Assembly (NCBI RefSeq): GCF_031181385.1 | Contig: NZ_JAPSKV010000007.1 | Span: 62,001-126,000, forward strand | Reading direction: 5' to 3' | DNA length: 64,000 nucleotides | Origin: Fredinandcohnia onubensis | GTDB taxonomy: Bacteria > Bacillota > Bacilli > Bacillales > Bacillaceae_L | Shown here: in pieces, positions 28,633 through 39,479 of the stretch | How positions within the stretch are numbered: the first letter of the stretch is position 1 | Layout of the letters: the number at the start of each line of letters is the position of its first letter | Position numbers and translations under genes: made by a program | The notes under the pieces: generated by a model | Told to the model about the DNA's origin: nothing | The model's input: only the letters and a program-made list of their open reading frames with translations | The model's database searches: none

Positions 28633-29443
28633 TCATAAACAACCATGTTGCACTCAATCCGAAGATTAGTGCTTGTGTGATAAATAAGATGATGGCTCCG
28701 TTTTTTTGTTCTCCAACTGGTGGATACGGGAGTAGTGTTTCTAATAAATCTGGCGGAATCTCTTCACCGAGAGGCATACATAATGCCAGTGCAGCCAACA
28801 TTTGACTAGTGTCACTATATACTGAATACAATGCATCACCTGCAAGCCATAAAAACAGTGTAACTGGTAAAAACAATACAATGTTAACCACTATATAAAT
28901 ATGCTTTTTCTTAAAAGTCATCTGATCATGCTCTTTGATTGGTCCGATGATTGGCCACCACAGTAAGACTGCCGCTACTATCAAGCCAATTAAAAAGAAA
29001 TAGTTTGTAAAGTATCCTGTTCGAATCCAGTCAAACATAACAGGTACGTGATATCCAATTAACAAACCGTGGAAAAGAAGAATTGTAAACACGGGATGAG
29101 TTAAGACACGATAAACCTTTTTCACACTATTTTTTTGGAGCATTTTTTCAAGCAGATTTGTCTTTAACCCAATTACAATCAACGGTGCTGCAATAAGAAG
29201 TACAACAACAATCTGTATGATGTGAGCACGAAACAGCATCCGTCCTAATAGGTTCAAAGGACTTCCCACAGCCAATAAAATCAGCAGCATACTTCCGGCA
29301 AACGCCATTGATATATACTTCGGATGACCTTTTGGTGTTGGTAAAAGGAACATATATAAGACAATTAAAATCAAGGTAAAAAAGATGATACCCCCATTCC
29401 ATTGGGAGTGAAAACTAAAACCATCTAATATTTGACTAATCAA
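28616..29443 (-). CDS. ctaG: CtaG-family cytochrome c oxidase assembly protein
   Basis: Multi-TM; LRAHIIQIVVVLLIAAPLIVIGL-type region, HPVFTILLFHGLLIGYHVPVMFDW, MPLGEEIPPDLL. Confidence 0.85.
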   Translation of the reverse strand: MISQILDGFSFHSQWNGGIIFFTLILIVLYMFLLPTPKGHPKYISMAFAGSMLLILLAVGSPLNLLGRMLFRAHIIQIVVVLLIAAPLIVIGLKTNLLEKMLQKNSVKKVYRVLTHPVFTILLFHGLLIGYHVPVMFDWIRTGYFTNYFFLIGLIVAAVLLWWPIIGPIKEHDQMTFKKKHIYIVVNIVLFLPVTLFLWLAGDALYSVYSDTSQMLAALALCMPLGEEIPPDLLETLLPYPPVGEQKNGAIILFITQALIFGLSATWLFMKKGRK

Positions 29444-29620
29444 AATATCACCAGCTTTACGGATATTGGTTGCTCAGAAGGTCACAATCCTGCGCATTTG
29501 ACTTCTCCAAGCCAAAATACTTCTAAACATACTCTTCTACTTTCATTGTAAATCCTAACGTCCCTGCTGGAATATGATTTATATCACATGTCGTTTTTCA
29601 GACATTTTTCAGACAAAAAA

Positions 29621-29657
29621 AATCCATATTTAAACCAATAAGATTTAAATACGGATT
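29621..29657 (-). terminator. Terminator downstream of the GNAT gene
   Basis: Minus strand AATCCGTATTTAAATCTTATTGGTTTAAATATGGATTTTTTTT. Confidence 0.8.
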
Positions 29658-29663
29658 CTTCTT

Positions 29664-30335
29664 TTATAATGGAAGTAAGTTTACCGTTTCTTTTTCCGTT
29701 AGGCTGTTCACCATTTCCAGCCATTCTGCTGGTTTGTTTGGAAGAACGGTATAATACGTTGTTAAGAAATCAACGACCAATTGGCTTGGTAATTCAGTTA
29801 CTTGGTCATCACTAGGCATGAAGCATAGATCTAATCCCTTCACTGCTTCCCCGTCATTGTTCCAAGATGGATGAACATAGTCGAGCTCTATACGCTTATA
29901 ACCAAGATGAGACAGAACCTCACGGCGTACGAATGGATCCATTGGCTTAACTGTTCCAAATTCATAGTGCGCAACTTGATATGGGTCGTAGATTTCAGCA
30001 AACATTCCGAATAACTCTTTCCCGTTTGCAGCAGCTAACTCCTGTAAATCCTTACTGCGATTTTGTGCTAGAAAGCGACCGATACTCAATCCTGGTTGGC
30101 CGATGATCGTAAAATCAGTCATCGCAATATTCCAGTCTGGATAATAACGATATTCCGTTGTCCCAACGACCTCATCATCATGTACCGCAACGAAAACACG
30201 AATACTTGGGTCCTCAAGGGGCTCCTTCCAAAGTTCAAAATCTAGAACTTCCTCTTTAGGAAACACACTTTTCATTAATTCATGCATTTTAAAAAATAAC
30301 GGGTCATTGATGCTTGTTATTCTTTTATAGTCCAT
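29664..30335 (-). CDS. GNAT-type acetyltransferase-like protein
   Basis: VFVAVHDDEVVGTTEYRYYPDWNIAMTDFTIIGQPGLSIGRFL; start ATG 30335; follows the C-N hydrolase. Confidence 0.6.
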   Translation of the reverse strand: MDYKRITSINDPLFFKMHELMKSVFPKEEVLDFELWKEPLEDPSIRVFVAVHDDEVVGTTEYRYYPDWNIAMTDFTIIGQPGLSIGRFLAQNRSKDLQELAAANGKELFGMFAEIYDPYQVAHYEFGTVKPMDPFVRREVLSHLGYKRIELDYVHPSWNNDGEAVKGLDLCFMPSDDQVTELPSQLVVDFLTTYYTVLPNKPAEWLEMVNSLTEKETVNLLPL

Positions 30336-30354
30336 CTCATTCACTCTCTTTCGA

Positions 30355-31206
30355 TTATTTCCAATCAGGATATAGGTCCGTTCTACGGTCACGCCATGTT
30401 GTAACCGAACCGCGTTCACGCACTTCATAGAGAAGATCCAAATCAAGGTCTGCCGTCACAATCATGTCGTTGTTTACTTCGCCTTCCACTAAAATTCCTT
30501 TTGGTGGAAATGGAATATCATTTGGTGTAATAACTGCTGCCTGACCAAAGTTTGCACGCATAAAATCAACCGTTGGCAGAGTACCAACCGTGCCTGTTCC
30601 GACAACATAGACTTGATTTTCCACGGCTCTTGCATGGCTTGTATAACGCACACGATGGAAGCCGTGGCGGTCATCTGTACAAGATGGGCAAAAGATTACA
30701 TCTGCACCCTTTGCCTTTGCCATTCGAACAATTTCAGGGAACTCGATATCATAGCAAGTTAACATCGCAATGCGTCCTTTTTCTGTATCGAACACTCGGA
30801 AATCGTCTCCCGGTGTCATATTCCATTCGTTCACTTCCGTTGGGGTAATATGCAACTTGGCCTGCTCTCCAACTCGACCATCCGGATAGAATAAATGAGC
30901 TACATTGTTGAGATGATCGCCCTTTCGGATGACATGTGTTCCACCAATGATGTGGACATTGTATTGTTTGGCAAGGTTTAAAAAAAGTTCTCGGTAGCTT
31001 TCAGTAAAGCTTGGTAGATCATCAATAGTCAGACTTGAACCGTCCTCCCTGCCGATTGATAAAAGCTGTGTAGTGAAGAATTCTGGAAACAGAATAAACT
31101 CTGCATCAAATTCCATTGCAGTTTTTATATAATGCTCACATTGAGCCGCAAATTCATCAAAGGAACTGATTGTGTGAAGATGATATTGAACGGCTGAAAC
31201 CCTCAT
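30355..31206 (-). CDS. Carbon-nitrogen hydrolase (nitrilase superfamily)
   Basis: EFILFPEFFTT (Glu), KLHITPTE (Lys), MLTCYDIEFPEIVRMAKAKGADVIFCPS (Cys). Confidence 0.92.
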   Translation of the reverse strand: MRVSAVQYHLHTISSFDEFAAQCEHYIKTAMEFDAEFILFPEFFTTQLLSIGREDGSSLTIDDLPSFTESYRELFLNLAKQYNVHIIGGTHVIRKGDHLNNVAHLFYPDGRVGEQAKLHITPTEVNEWNMTPGDDFRVFDTEKGRIAMLTCYDIEFPEIVRMAKAKGADVIFCPSCTDDRHGFHRVRYTSHARAVENQVYVVGTGTVGTLPTVDFMRANFGQAAVITPNDIPFPPKGILVEGEVNNDMIVTADLDLDLLYEVRERGSVTTWRDRRTDLYPDWK

Positions 31207-31490
31207 TTTCAAATCGAGAATCCCCCTTCATTAAAAGTATGTTATAAGTGGATTATTAACTATTTTTATTGTTGAAACAAGTAAATTGTCCTATATTATA
31301 TTAGACTACGAGCATTCGATTCTCAAAAACCTTTTTTTTCCAAAATTTCTTCTTCCCCAAAACCTTTCCTTGTGATAAGATATGGCTTGTCTATACAAAT
31401 CTTGTAAAAATGTCGTAATAAAAGTGAAACATTTCTGCAATATAAGCGTCTTATATATTGAAGAATATCACAGCAAAGAAGGTATGCGTA

Positions 31491-32477
31491 ATGTCGAATG
31501 CGAGAAAAGTGAAAAAGAGCAACATTGTCAAAATTATTGCGTTGTTTGGCTTTATTGTGTTGTTACTCTTGTATTCTTTTTTTCTACTTAAAACTAAATT
31601 TTTTTTAGAAGCAGATGCATCTGAACCGGTAGTTGAGGTTGTTGCACCTGTTGAACCTCCTGAAAAAAATGAACCAATAGATGATGATGATCTTAGAGTT
31701 GATGACCAACCAAAAGGGAATATTGAAGTTGAAAAACCCGCTGAAGAAGAATCCGCACCTACAACTGAACCAACAAAAGAAACAGCTCCAGACCCAGTGC
31801 AACCAACCACTCCCGAAATAGACGAGGAACAGGAAGAAGATCAAGAACAGGAAGCACCAAAGGAAACACCTGCCCCACCTTCAAGGGCGGTTTATCTCAC
31901 TTTTGACGATGGTCCTCATAAGGTTTCAAAGGATATCCTTGCTTTACTCGATCAATATGATGCGAAAGCAACTTTTTTTATGTTAGACAACAATATGAAA
32001 AATTATCCTGATGCAGTCAAGGAAATGGCGAGTAAAGGACACAGTGTCGGTCTTCATGGAGTCACACATGATAAAAATAAATTCTATCAATCTTCGAAAT
32101 CCGTTGTTGGCGAAATGGACCAAACCCAACAGACGCTTTTCGAATTAACAGGAATTGAAACAGACCTCATTCGAACTCCATTTGGCAGTGCTCCACATAT
32201 GACAGATGCCTATAAGGACGCTGTAGAAGCGGCTGGCTACAAGATGTGGGACTGGAATATCGATAGCCGTGATTGGCAATTTCGTGATAGCCGGTATGTG
32301 GATAGTGTAATTGAACAGCTAACTAAATTGAATCGTGTGAATCAGCCAATTGTCATTCTACTGCACGAAAGACCCGAAACACTCGAACATTTACCAAAAC
32401 TACTAGACTATCTAAAGAAACAAGGCTACGAATTCAAAGCTTTAGAATCAACCATGCACCCGATACAGCTATATTAA
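31491..32477 (+). CDS. Polysaccharide deacetylase (NodB domain) with N-terminal TM and acidic/Pro-rich linker
   Basis: RAVYLTFDDGPHKVSKDILALLDQYDAKATFFML...GHSVGLHGVTHDK...RTPFGS. Confidence 0.92.
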   Translation: MSNARKVKKSNIVKIIALFGFIVLLLLYSFFLLKTKFFLEADASEPVVEVVAPVEPPEKNEPIDDDDLRVDDQPKGNIEVEKPAEEESAPTTEPTKETAPDPVQPTTPEIDEEQEEDQEQEAPKETPAPPSRAVYLTFDDGPHKVSKDILALLDQYDAKATFFMLDNNMKNYPDAVKEMASKGHSVGLHGVTHDKNKFYQSSKSVVGEMDQTQQTLFELTGIETDLIRTPFGSAPHMTDAYKDAVEAAGYKMWDWNIDSRDWQFRDSRYVDSVIEQLTKLNRVNQPIVILLHERPETLEHLPKLLDYLKKQGYEFKALESTMHPIQLY

Positions 32478-32566
32478 AAGATGGCCCACCGGCCATCTTT
32501 TATTACTGGTAAAAGGGATCGGCTTCGACATGGGCGGGCTTTGGGCTGGGTGGCCCGCGGGTCAGG

Positions 32567-32618
32567 GGGACAGGTCCCGTGTCCCAGGAAAAGTATGGTG
32601 GGACGCGGGACCTGTCCC
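32567..32618. repeat. REP-like palindrome of the GGGACAGGTCCC type
   Basis: GGGACAGGTCCCGTGTCCCAGG...TGGTGGGACGCGGGACCTGTCCC, about 20-bp near-perfect arms. Confidence 0.8.
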
Positions 32619-32682
32619 TTTGTCCTAAACGGGAATGTAGGGTAAACTAGATAGACAAATAATTGATGGAAGGGTTTTTGTG

Positions 32683-32877
32683 ATGAATGGGCAAAATCGT
32701 GCTGATATAGTACCGGGAATTGAGGTTCAAATTGTGTTAAAGAAAGACCAGCGTACTGGTATACTGACAAAAGGAATTGTGAAAGATATTTTAACAAAGT
32801 CTAGTTTTCATCCTCATGGGATTAAGGTTCGATTAGAGGATGGACAAGTTGGGCGAGTGAAGGAAATACTTCAATAA
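32683..32877 (+). CDS. YwbE-family protein (DUF2196)
   Basis: MNGQNRADIVPGIEVQIVLKKDQRTGILTKGIVKDILTKSSFHPHGIKVRLEDGQVGRVKEI. Confidence 0.88.
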   Translation: MNGQNRADIVPGIEVQIVLKKDQRTGILTKGIVKDILTKSSFHPHGIKVRLEDGQVGRVKEILQ

Positions 32878-32909
32878 ATTATTTTAAAATTAGAAATGAG
32901 GACATACAT

Positions 32910-33386
32910 ATGCTATCTTTCGAGGAAAAACTTAAGGTCATCGAATCATTCCCGGAATTGGAACGAAAAAATGTATCTTTAGGAAGAGTAAACTTTCACT
33001 ATAACGACAGCGTCTTTGAAAAGAAGATTGTTGTACAGCACCTACACCCAAATGGTAATGGTTTTGTATATGCCGGTAACCTTCAAAACTACGAAGTCGA
33101 TGCTAAGGGATTTATTAATATACGGGATTTCTCCGAAGCGGATTTACGACGAATCGTGAAGGAATCGATTCAATCCCTCTCTGCGAATTCTCCTTTAGCG
33201 AGGGAAAATGCCATCATTGGTGAAGGACAGGAAGAACGTTGGGTTAATGATGAGGGACATACTTTGCTACTTGTATTCGAAGATGAATGGTGGAATGTAT
33301 ATTCTGGCCTAAACTTAGAAGAAGCCTTTGGCTCCTATGATGAAGCGGAAGACTATTTATATGAAGAGGGCTTTAGACTTCAATAA
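32910..33386 (+). CDS. Conserved hypothetical protein (158 aa)
   Basis: Complete ORF with upstream GAGGAC SD and downstream terminator; no motif recognised. Confidence 0.75.
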   Translation: MLSFEEKLKVIESFPELERKNVSLGRVNFHYNDSVFEKKIVVQHLHPNGNGFVYAGNLQNYEVDAKGFINIRDFSEADLRRIVKESIQSLSANSPLARENAIIGEGQEERWVNDEGHTLLLVFEDEWWNVYSGLNLEEAFGSYDEAEDYLYEEGFRLQ

Positions 33387-33390
33387 CCAA

Positions 33391-33424
33391 AATCCAACCT
33401 CCCGATTAAATGAGGTTGGATTCT
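33391..33424. terminator. Intrinsic terminator between convergent genes
   Basis: AAAATCCAACCTCCCGATTAAATGAGGTTGGATTCTTTTA. Confidence 0.8.
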
Positions 33425-33433
33425 TTTATTTCA

Positions 33434-34507
33434 CTATTGAATTGGCATGAAGGCTACTTTCCAAACGCCGTTTTCGTCTTTTACCATTTGGAAGCCCATG
33501 TCTCCATTTTGATTACGAAAGGAAATATATCCTTGATACTCGTTCGTTTGATGAAACGTTCCTGAACCTAAACCATAAAATGGTTTCTTGTAGCTTTCGG
33601 GATCCCTTGTTTCCTCTTCCCAGTACTTCTTATCTTCCTCTTTTGACCACATCACCAACTCTTCTCTTGTTGTGTACAGGGAATATGAAGTTTCCTGATC
33701 ACCATCCGCATTCGCTTGGAGATATAATTTCGCAATACTGATTGGTTCTAGCGTTCTTATTGCCTCAGGGTCATGGTCAAGCTTGAATTCCTCATAAGCC
33801 ACTCTTTCTTCCTCGTTAAGTTCGAGATCATTTTTGACCTCTGGTACATACTCATCAAGAGGAGCATAAATTTCCACTGTTGCTTCGTCCCAGTAATTTA
33901 TATGAATATGATGGAGTTTTTCTACATTATTTTGTTTGTATGAAAAGACAATTTCTATACTAGGTTCTGCCTGACTTTCGTTAATCGAGCTAACAGCTAT
34001 GGAATTCACATCAATCCCCTTGTAAAAATCAAGTAAGACATCAACTTCCTTTTCCGAATTCGCCACAAAGAATACATTTTTCTTAAGGAATTCCTTATCT
34101 TCAACATGAAGTGCCTCAAAAAATTGGACAACGAGCTTACTAGCTTTATCTATTGTGGTTACCTTTAAGACTGATTCATACATTTGTTGATATGCAGGAT
34201 TCCCAGTTAACAATGCATCAAAATCCGGATTCACTACATTGGTAGTTTCCTTGGTTTCGGTTTCGGTTTCGACTGGCTGCTGCCCTTGTTCTTGATTACT
34301 TGTCACATAGGACATAGATATGATAGAGAACAGCATAACTGCCGCTGTTAGAGGGATCCACATTTTTAGCCCTGAAAAATTTCTTCTTTTTATTATCTGT
34401 TTTTCCTTTAGTGATTCTTTAAGCTCTTTTGCAAAAATGGGATTGGGTTCAAGGTCAGGACGTTTTTTTAAAGGCTGTAACCATTTCTCATCATTTCGAT
34501 TGTTCAT
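33434..34507 (-). CDS. Single-TM protein, probable regulator/anti-sigma partner of the ECF sigma factor
   Basis: Cytoplasmic N-terminus, one TM (MWIPLTAAVMLFSIISMSYV), extracytoplasmic domain; ATG overlaps the end of the sigma gene. Confidence 0.65.
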   Translation of the reverse strand: MNNRNDEKWLQPLKKRPDLEPNPIFAKELKESLKEKQIIKRRNFSGLKMWIPLTAAVMLFSIISMSYVTSNQEQGQQPVETETETKETTNVVNPDFDALLTGNPAYQQMYESVLKVTTIDKASKLVVQFFEALHVEDKEFLKKNVFFVANSEKEVDVLLDFYKGIDVNSIAVSSINESQAEPSIEIVFSYKQNNVEKLHHIHINYWDEATVEIYAPLDEYVPEVKNDLELNEEERVAYEEFKLDHDPEAIRTLEPISIAKLYLQANADGDQETSYSLYTTREELVMWSKEEDKKYWEEETRDPESYKKPFYGLGSGTFHQTNEYQGYISFRNQNGDMGFQMVKDENGVWKVAFMPIQ

Positions 34508-35024
34508 TGAGTCCCCACCCTTCCTCATCTACTCGAATATGCTTTTTCATTTGTTGAATACCTCTGTGGTAATCGACGCGCACTTTCCTTTCACTGCATC
34601 CCATGATTTCAGCGGTTTCTTTAACAGACATCTCTTTTAGTCCTCGTAAAATAATGATGGACCGATAGGTAGGCTTTAATTTTATGAGAGCTTCTTGTAG
34701 TTCTTCCCATTCCTTCTTTTGAATGGCCTTCTTTTCAGGTGTAGCTTCTTCCGATTCTTTTTCATAAATCCAGTCTGGTAAGAATTGAATAAACTTTTGT
34801 TTTCGTTTCAAGTCAATTGCGGTATGCTTTGTGATCGAGAAAATCCATGTTTTCAATCTTTCTGTTTTTTGTAGACTCCCTATGTTTTTCATAATTTTAA
34901 TAAAAGTTTCTTGTGTGATATCTTCTGCTTCTTGACGGTTATTCGTATAAAAGAGTGCAAAATGATAAACATCCCGGTAATACGTATCATAAATAGTTTC
35001 TATATCGAATGACATATTCTCCAA
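34491..35024 (-). CDS. ECF sigma-70 family RNA polymerase sigma factor
   Basis: YHFALFYTNNRQEAEDITQETFIKIMKNI; LKTWIFSITKHTAIDLKRK; SVKETAEIMGCSERKVRVDYHRGIQQMKK. Confidence 0.92.
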   Translation of the reverse strand: MENMSFDIETIYDTYYRDVYHFALFYTNNRQEAEDITQETFIKIMKNIGSLQKTERLKTWIFSITKHTAIDLKRKQKFIQFLPDWIYEKESEEATPEKKAIQKKEWEELQEALIKLKPTYRSIIILRGLKEMSVKETAEIMGCSERKVRVDYHRGIQQMKKHIRVDEEGWGLNEQSK

Positions 35025-35281
35025 TGCCTCGCCCCCAATCAGTAATAAGTCGTTTCAACTCCGAATTTGTTTCAACTTTATTAAAAAAATTTATCCTCAA
35101 CTACAATTCGTTATTAGTATCACATCTCCTGCTTTTTGGAAACGATTCACTATCCCAACAAAAAAAGCAGCAAAAGGAGGACATTATGTCTTCGTTTTGC
35201 TGCTTCTATGATAAGATGACTGTAAAAACATGGTAGGAAGCAGAGCCTGTCCCCGTGACCCCGGTCGGGCGACGGAACGAT

Positions 35282-36007
35282 TTATGCCCCTAGGATTCTT
35301 TCTGCGTTTTTGACGCGTTGTTCGGTTGGGGGTTCGACTCCTTTGAGTTTGTATTCCAGACCTAGGCTTTCCCATTTGTAGATACCAAGCTTGTGGTATG
35401 GGAGGACTTCAATTTTTTTCACATTTGTTAGGGTTTTTATAAACTCTGATAGCTTCGTAAGATCCTCATCATTGTCGCTAATTGTTGGAACAAGCACATG
35501 TCGAACCCAGACTGGCACATTTTTATCTGATAGATACTGAGTAAAGTCTAGTATATGTTCATTGCTTAAGCCTGTTAATTCCTTATGCTTCGTTGAGTCG
35601 ATTTCCTTAATGTCTAGTAAAATTAAGTCAGTTAGTGGCAGTAATTCCTCTAATTTTTCCATAAAATAAGGAGCACGTGTAAAGCATCCACCAGAACTAT
35701 CAATCGTGGTGTGAATCCCAAGCTTCTTGCATTCTGTAAACAACTCGATTAGAAAATCAAGTTGTAGCAAAGGCTCACCGCCACTTACAGTAACACCACC
35801 GCCCGACGCTTGAAAAAAGGGAAGATAGGTTTTGATATCATTGATGATCTCTGCAACACTCATTTCCTTCCCCATATTTAATTTCCAAGTATCTGGGTTA
35901 TGACAGAACTGGCAACGGAGCAAACACCCCTGAGTGAAAATAACATAACGTAGTCCTGGTCCGTCTACCGTCCCACAGGTTTCAATGGAATGAATGCGTC
36001 CGTTCAT
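35282..36007 (-). CDS. pflA: Pyruvate formate-lyase-activating enzyme
   Basis: Radical-SAM CLLRCQFCHNPDTW; HSIETCGTVDGPGLRYVIFTQGC; GGGVTVSGGEPLLQ. Confidence 0.95.
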   Translation of the reverse strand: MNGRIHSIETCGTVDGPGLRYVIFTQGCLLRCQFCHNPDTWKLNMGKEMSVAEIINDIKTYLPFFQASGGGVTVSGGEPLLQLDFLIELFTECKKLGIHTTIDSSGGCFTRAPYFMEKLEELLPLTDLILLDIKEIDSTKHKELTGLSNEHILDFTQYLSDKNVPVWVRHVLVPTISDNDEDLTKLSEFIKTLTNVKKIEVLPYHKLGIYKWESLGLEYKLKGVEPPTEQRVKNAERILGA

Positions 36008-36036
36008 GCTTAACGTCCTCCTCTTTTCTTACATCC

Positions 36037-38271
36037 TTACATGGTTTCGTGGAATGTTCGGTTTATAACATCAATTTGTTGTTCTCTTGTTAATTTGATA
36101 AAGTTCACGGCATATCCTGATACACGTATGGTTAATTGTGGATATAACTCAGGATGTTCCATTGCATCCATTAATGTTTCTCTGTCAAAGACGTTCACAT
36201 TTAAATGGTGACCTTTTTTCATCACGTATCCATCAAGCAAACCTGCTAGGTTACTAATTCTCGCTTCTTCCTCTCTTCCTAAAGCCTTCGGTACGATTGA
36301 GAACGTATTTGAGATCCCATCTAAAGCATATTCATATGGAAGCTTCGCAACAGAGCTCAATGAAGCAAGTGTACCCTTTGTGTCACGGCCATGGAGTGGG
36401 TTTGCACCTGGTGCAAATGGTTCCCCAGCTTTACGGCCATCAGGGGTGTTGCCTGTCTTTTTCCCATACACGACATTAGATGTGATCGTTAAAATAGATT
36501 GCGTGTGAACAGAGTCGCGGTAAGATTTATGCTTTTTAATCTTATTCATAAAACGCTTCACAAGCTCAACTGCGATGTCATCGACACGATCATCATTGTT
36601 CCCGTATTTCGGAAAGTCTCCTTCAATCTCGTAATCTACAACAATTCCATTTTCATCACGAATCGTTTTCACCTTTGCATGTTTGATTGCACTTAGTGAA
36701 TCGGCGACAACAGATAACCCCGCGATTCCACAAGCCATTGTTCGTAAACTCTCACGGTCATGCAGTGCCATTTCTAATCGCTCATAGCTGTATTTATCAT
36801 GCATGTAGTGAATGATATTTAATGTGTTCACATAAAGTCCTGCAAGCCATTCGAGCATTAAATCATATTTTTCAAGAACTTCCTCATAATCCAGATACTC
36901 TGAAGTAATCGGTGAGTATGTCGGACCAACTTGGATCTTCAGCTTTTCATCAATACCACCATTGATTGCATAGATTAAAGCTTTCGCTAGGTTCGCTCTT
37001 GCTCCGAAGAATTGCATTTGCTTTCCAATTGTCATCGCCGATACACAGCACGCGATGCCATAGTCGTCCCCATACGTTTGACGCATAATGTCGTCATTTT
37101 CATATTGAATAGAGCTTGTTTTGATAGACATTTTTGCACAATATTTCTTATAGTTTTCAGGTAACTTCACTGACCAAAGTACAGTTAGGTTTGGTTCAGG
37201 TGCTGGTCCAAGATTATCTAGAGTATGCAAGAAACGGTATGAATTTTTTGTAACCAATGGACGTCCATCAAGCGCAACACCTGCAAGAGATTCGGTTACC
37301 CAAGTAGGATCACCACTGAATAACTCATTGTAATCCGGTGTTCTTGAAAACTTAACAAGTCGTAGTTTCATAACAAAATGGTCAACAATTTCCTGTGCTT
37401 CTTGCTCAGTTAAAAGGCCGTTTTCTAAATCCCTTTCAATATAGATATCTAGAAATGTGGACACACGTCCTAAACTCATCGCAGCCCCATTTTGTTCTTT
37501 TATCGCTGCTAAATATGCGAAATATAGCCATTGAAATGCTTCTCTCGCATTTGTAGCTGGTTCTGAAATATAATAGCCATAAGAGACGGCTAGCTCCTTT
37601 AATTCCTGTAATGCACGAATTTGTTCAGAAAGCTCTTCTCTGTCACGAATGATGTCATCAGTCATGGTTCCATTTCCGGTTTCAAGAAGGTCTTTCTTCT
37701 TGTCTTCGATGAGTCGGTCGACACCATAAAGGGCCACTCTGCGGTAATCTCCAATAATTCTTCCACGACCATATGCATCAGGTAGTCCTGTAATGATACC
37801 CGCTTTTCTCGCAAGTTTCATTTCTGGTGTATAAACATCGAATACACCTTGGTTATGTGTTTTACGATACTCAGTAAAAATCTTTACAATCTCTTGGTCG
37901 ATTTCAAACCCATAGGATTTTGCAGAATCAACCGCCATTCTAATTCCACCATATGGTTGTAGTGAACGCTTAAACGGTTTATCCGTTTGGAAACCAACCA
38001 CTTTCTCCTTTTCCTGATCTAAGTAACCGGGACCATGTGAAGTAATCGTAGATACAATTTTCGTATCCATATCAAGCACTCCACCATTTTCTCGCTCCTG
38101 CTTCGTTAACTCCATTACCTGCTTCCAAAGCGTATTTGTTGCTTCCGTCGGTCCCACTAAAAATTCATCGTCACCGCTATATGGTGTAAAGTTCTCTATT
38201 ATGAAGTCACGTACATCAATGTCCTTTTGCCATTTTCCTTCTTTAAAACCAGCCCATGCTTTCATCATCAA
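36037..38271 (-). CDS. pflB: Formate acetyltransferase (pyruvate formate-lyase)
   Basis: [14 protein letters not shown] catalytic Cys pair; C-terminal [30 protein letters not shown] glycyl-radical motif. Confidence 0.96.
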   Translation of the reverse strand: MMMKAWAGFKEGKWQKDIDVRDFIIENFTPYSGDDEFLVGPTEATNTLWKQVMELTKQERENGGVLDMDTKIVSTITSHGPGYLDQEKEKVVGFQTDKPFKRSLQPYGGIRMAVDSAKSYGFEIDQEIVKIFTEYRKTHNQGVFDVYTPEMKLARKAGIITGLPDAYGRGRIIGDYRRVALYGVDRLIEDKKKDLLETGNGTMTDDIIRDREELSEQIRALQELKELAVSYGYYISEPATNAREAFQWLYFAYLAAIKEQNGAAMSLGRVSTFLDIYIERDLENGLLTEQEAQEIVDHFVMKLRLVKFSRTPDYNELFSGDPTWVTESLAGVALDGRPLVTKNSYRFLHTLDNLGPAPEPNLTVLWSVKLPENYKKYCAKMSIKTSSIQYENDDIMRQTYGDDYGIACCVSAMTIGKQMQFFGARANLAKALIYAINGGIDEKLKIQVGPTYSPITSEYLDYEEVLEKYDLMLEWLAGLYVNTLNIIHYMHDKYSYERLEMALHDRESLRTMACGIAGLSVVADSLSAIKHAKVKTIRDENGIVVDYEIEGDFPKYGNNDDRVDDIAVELVKRFMNKIKKHKSYRDSVHTQSILTITSNVVYGKKTGNTPDGRKAGEPFAPGANPLHGRDTKGTLASLSSVAKLPYEYALDGISNTFSIVPKALGREEEARISNLAGLLDGYVMKKGHHLNVNVFDRETLMDAMEHPELYPQLTIRVSGYAVNFIKLTREQQIDVINRTFHETM

Positions 38272-38383
38272 TGACCTCCATTAAAAGGTTGTTAAATATA
38301 TATTTGTGATTAAGACTTAGTTTGCTCAGCACTGAACAAACTTTCTTACAAGTCAATCATACAACGGGATTCGTTTTGTGTCA

Positions 38384-38399
38384 TGTGAAATATTTCACA
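38384..38399. promoter_or_regulatory. Perfect palindrome TGTGAAATATTTCACA upstream of pflB, candidate Fnr/Rex-type site
   Basis: 16-bp perfect palindrome, 113 bp upstream of the pflB start; fits TGTGA-N6-TCACA and TGTGAA-N4-TTCACA. Confidence 0.65.
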
Positions 38400-38498
38400 A
38401 ATTAGTAGAGTTACCATTTTAGCCATATTTTCATCAAAATTTGGTCAAAATTATTTGGACGGAGCAAAACTAACCAGCTTAAACTCCTGAGATTGGGT

Positions 38499-39366
38499 GA
38501 CACTACTTTGCTGCTGGAATACCACCATCCTCCTAATATCTGGTTAGTGATGACACTCCAATCCTCCTGGAATACCACCATCCTCCTAATACCTGGATTG
38601 TAATGACACTCAAATGCCGCTGGAATACCACCATCCTCCTAATACCTGGATTGTGATGGTACTCCAATCCTGCTGGAGTACCACCATCCTCCTAATACCT
38701 GGATTGTAATGACACTCAAATGCCGCTGGAATACCACCATCCTCCTAATACCTGGATTGTGATGCTACTCCAATCCTGCTGGGGCACCACCATCCTCCTA
38801 ATATCTGGATTGTGATGGTACTCCAATCCTGCTGGAATACCACCATCCTCCTAATATCTGGTTAGTGATGGTACTCCAATTCGGCTGGAATACCACCATC
38901 CTCCTAATATCTGGTTAGTGATGGTACTCCAATTCGGCTGGAGTACCACCATCCTCCTAATATCTGGATTGTAATGACACTCAAATGCTGCTGGAATATC
39001 ACCATCCTCCTAATATCTGGATTGTAATGACACTCAAATGCCGCTGGAATACCACCATCCTCCTAATATCTGGTTAGTGATGACACTCCAATCCTCCTGG
39101 AATACCACCATCCTCCTAATATCTAGATTGTGATGCTACTCCAATTCGGCTGGAGTATCACCATCCTCCTAATATCTGGTTAGTAATGGTACTCCAATTC
39201 GGCTGGAATACCACCATCCTCCTAATATCTGGTTAGTGATGGTACTCCAATTCGGCTGGAGTATCACCATCCTCCTAATATCTGGATTGTGATGCTACTC
39301 CAATTCGGCTGGAGTACCACCATCCTCCTAATACCTGGATTGTAATGACACTCAAATGCCGCTCCC
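38499..39366. repeat. Tandem array of 16 units with an exact 53-bp period and inverted arms (GTACCACCATC...GATGGTAC)
   Basis: ACCACCATCCTCCTAATA units start at 38521, 38574, 38627, 38680, 38733, 38786 ... 39316 (15 x 53). Confidence 0.97.
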
Positions 39367-39479
39367 TAAGCTAAAAAGCTCATTGTTAGATTCCCTCACT
39401 GTCCCCATGTCTAGGCTGGTAATACTAGCTTGTCTGTATTATTATAAAATTAGTTAAATTCTGGTACTGGAGGTTCACC

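Noticed and set aside
31451-31810. Ser/Gly/Thr-rich minus-strand ORF of 119 aa
   Set aside because: Antisense to the acidic Pro/Glu-rich linker of the polysaccharide deacetylase; composition artefact.
38499-39366. CRISPR array
   Set aside because: Units are continuous 53-bp repeats with correlated variants, not constant repeats with unique spacers, and no cas genes are present.
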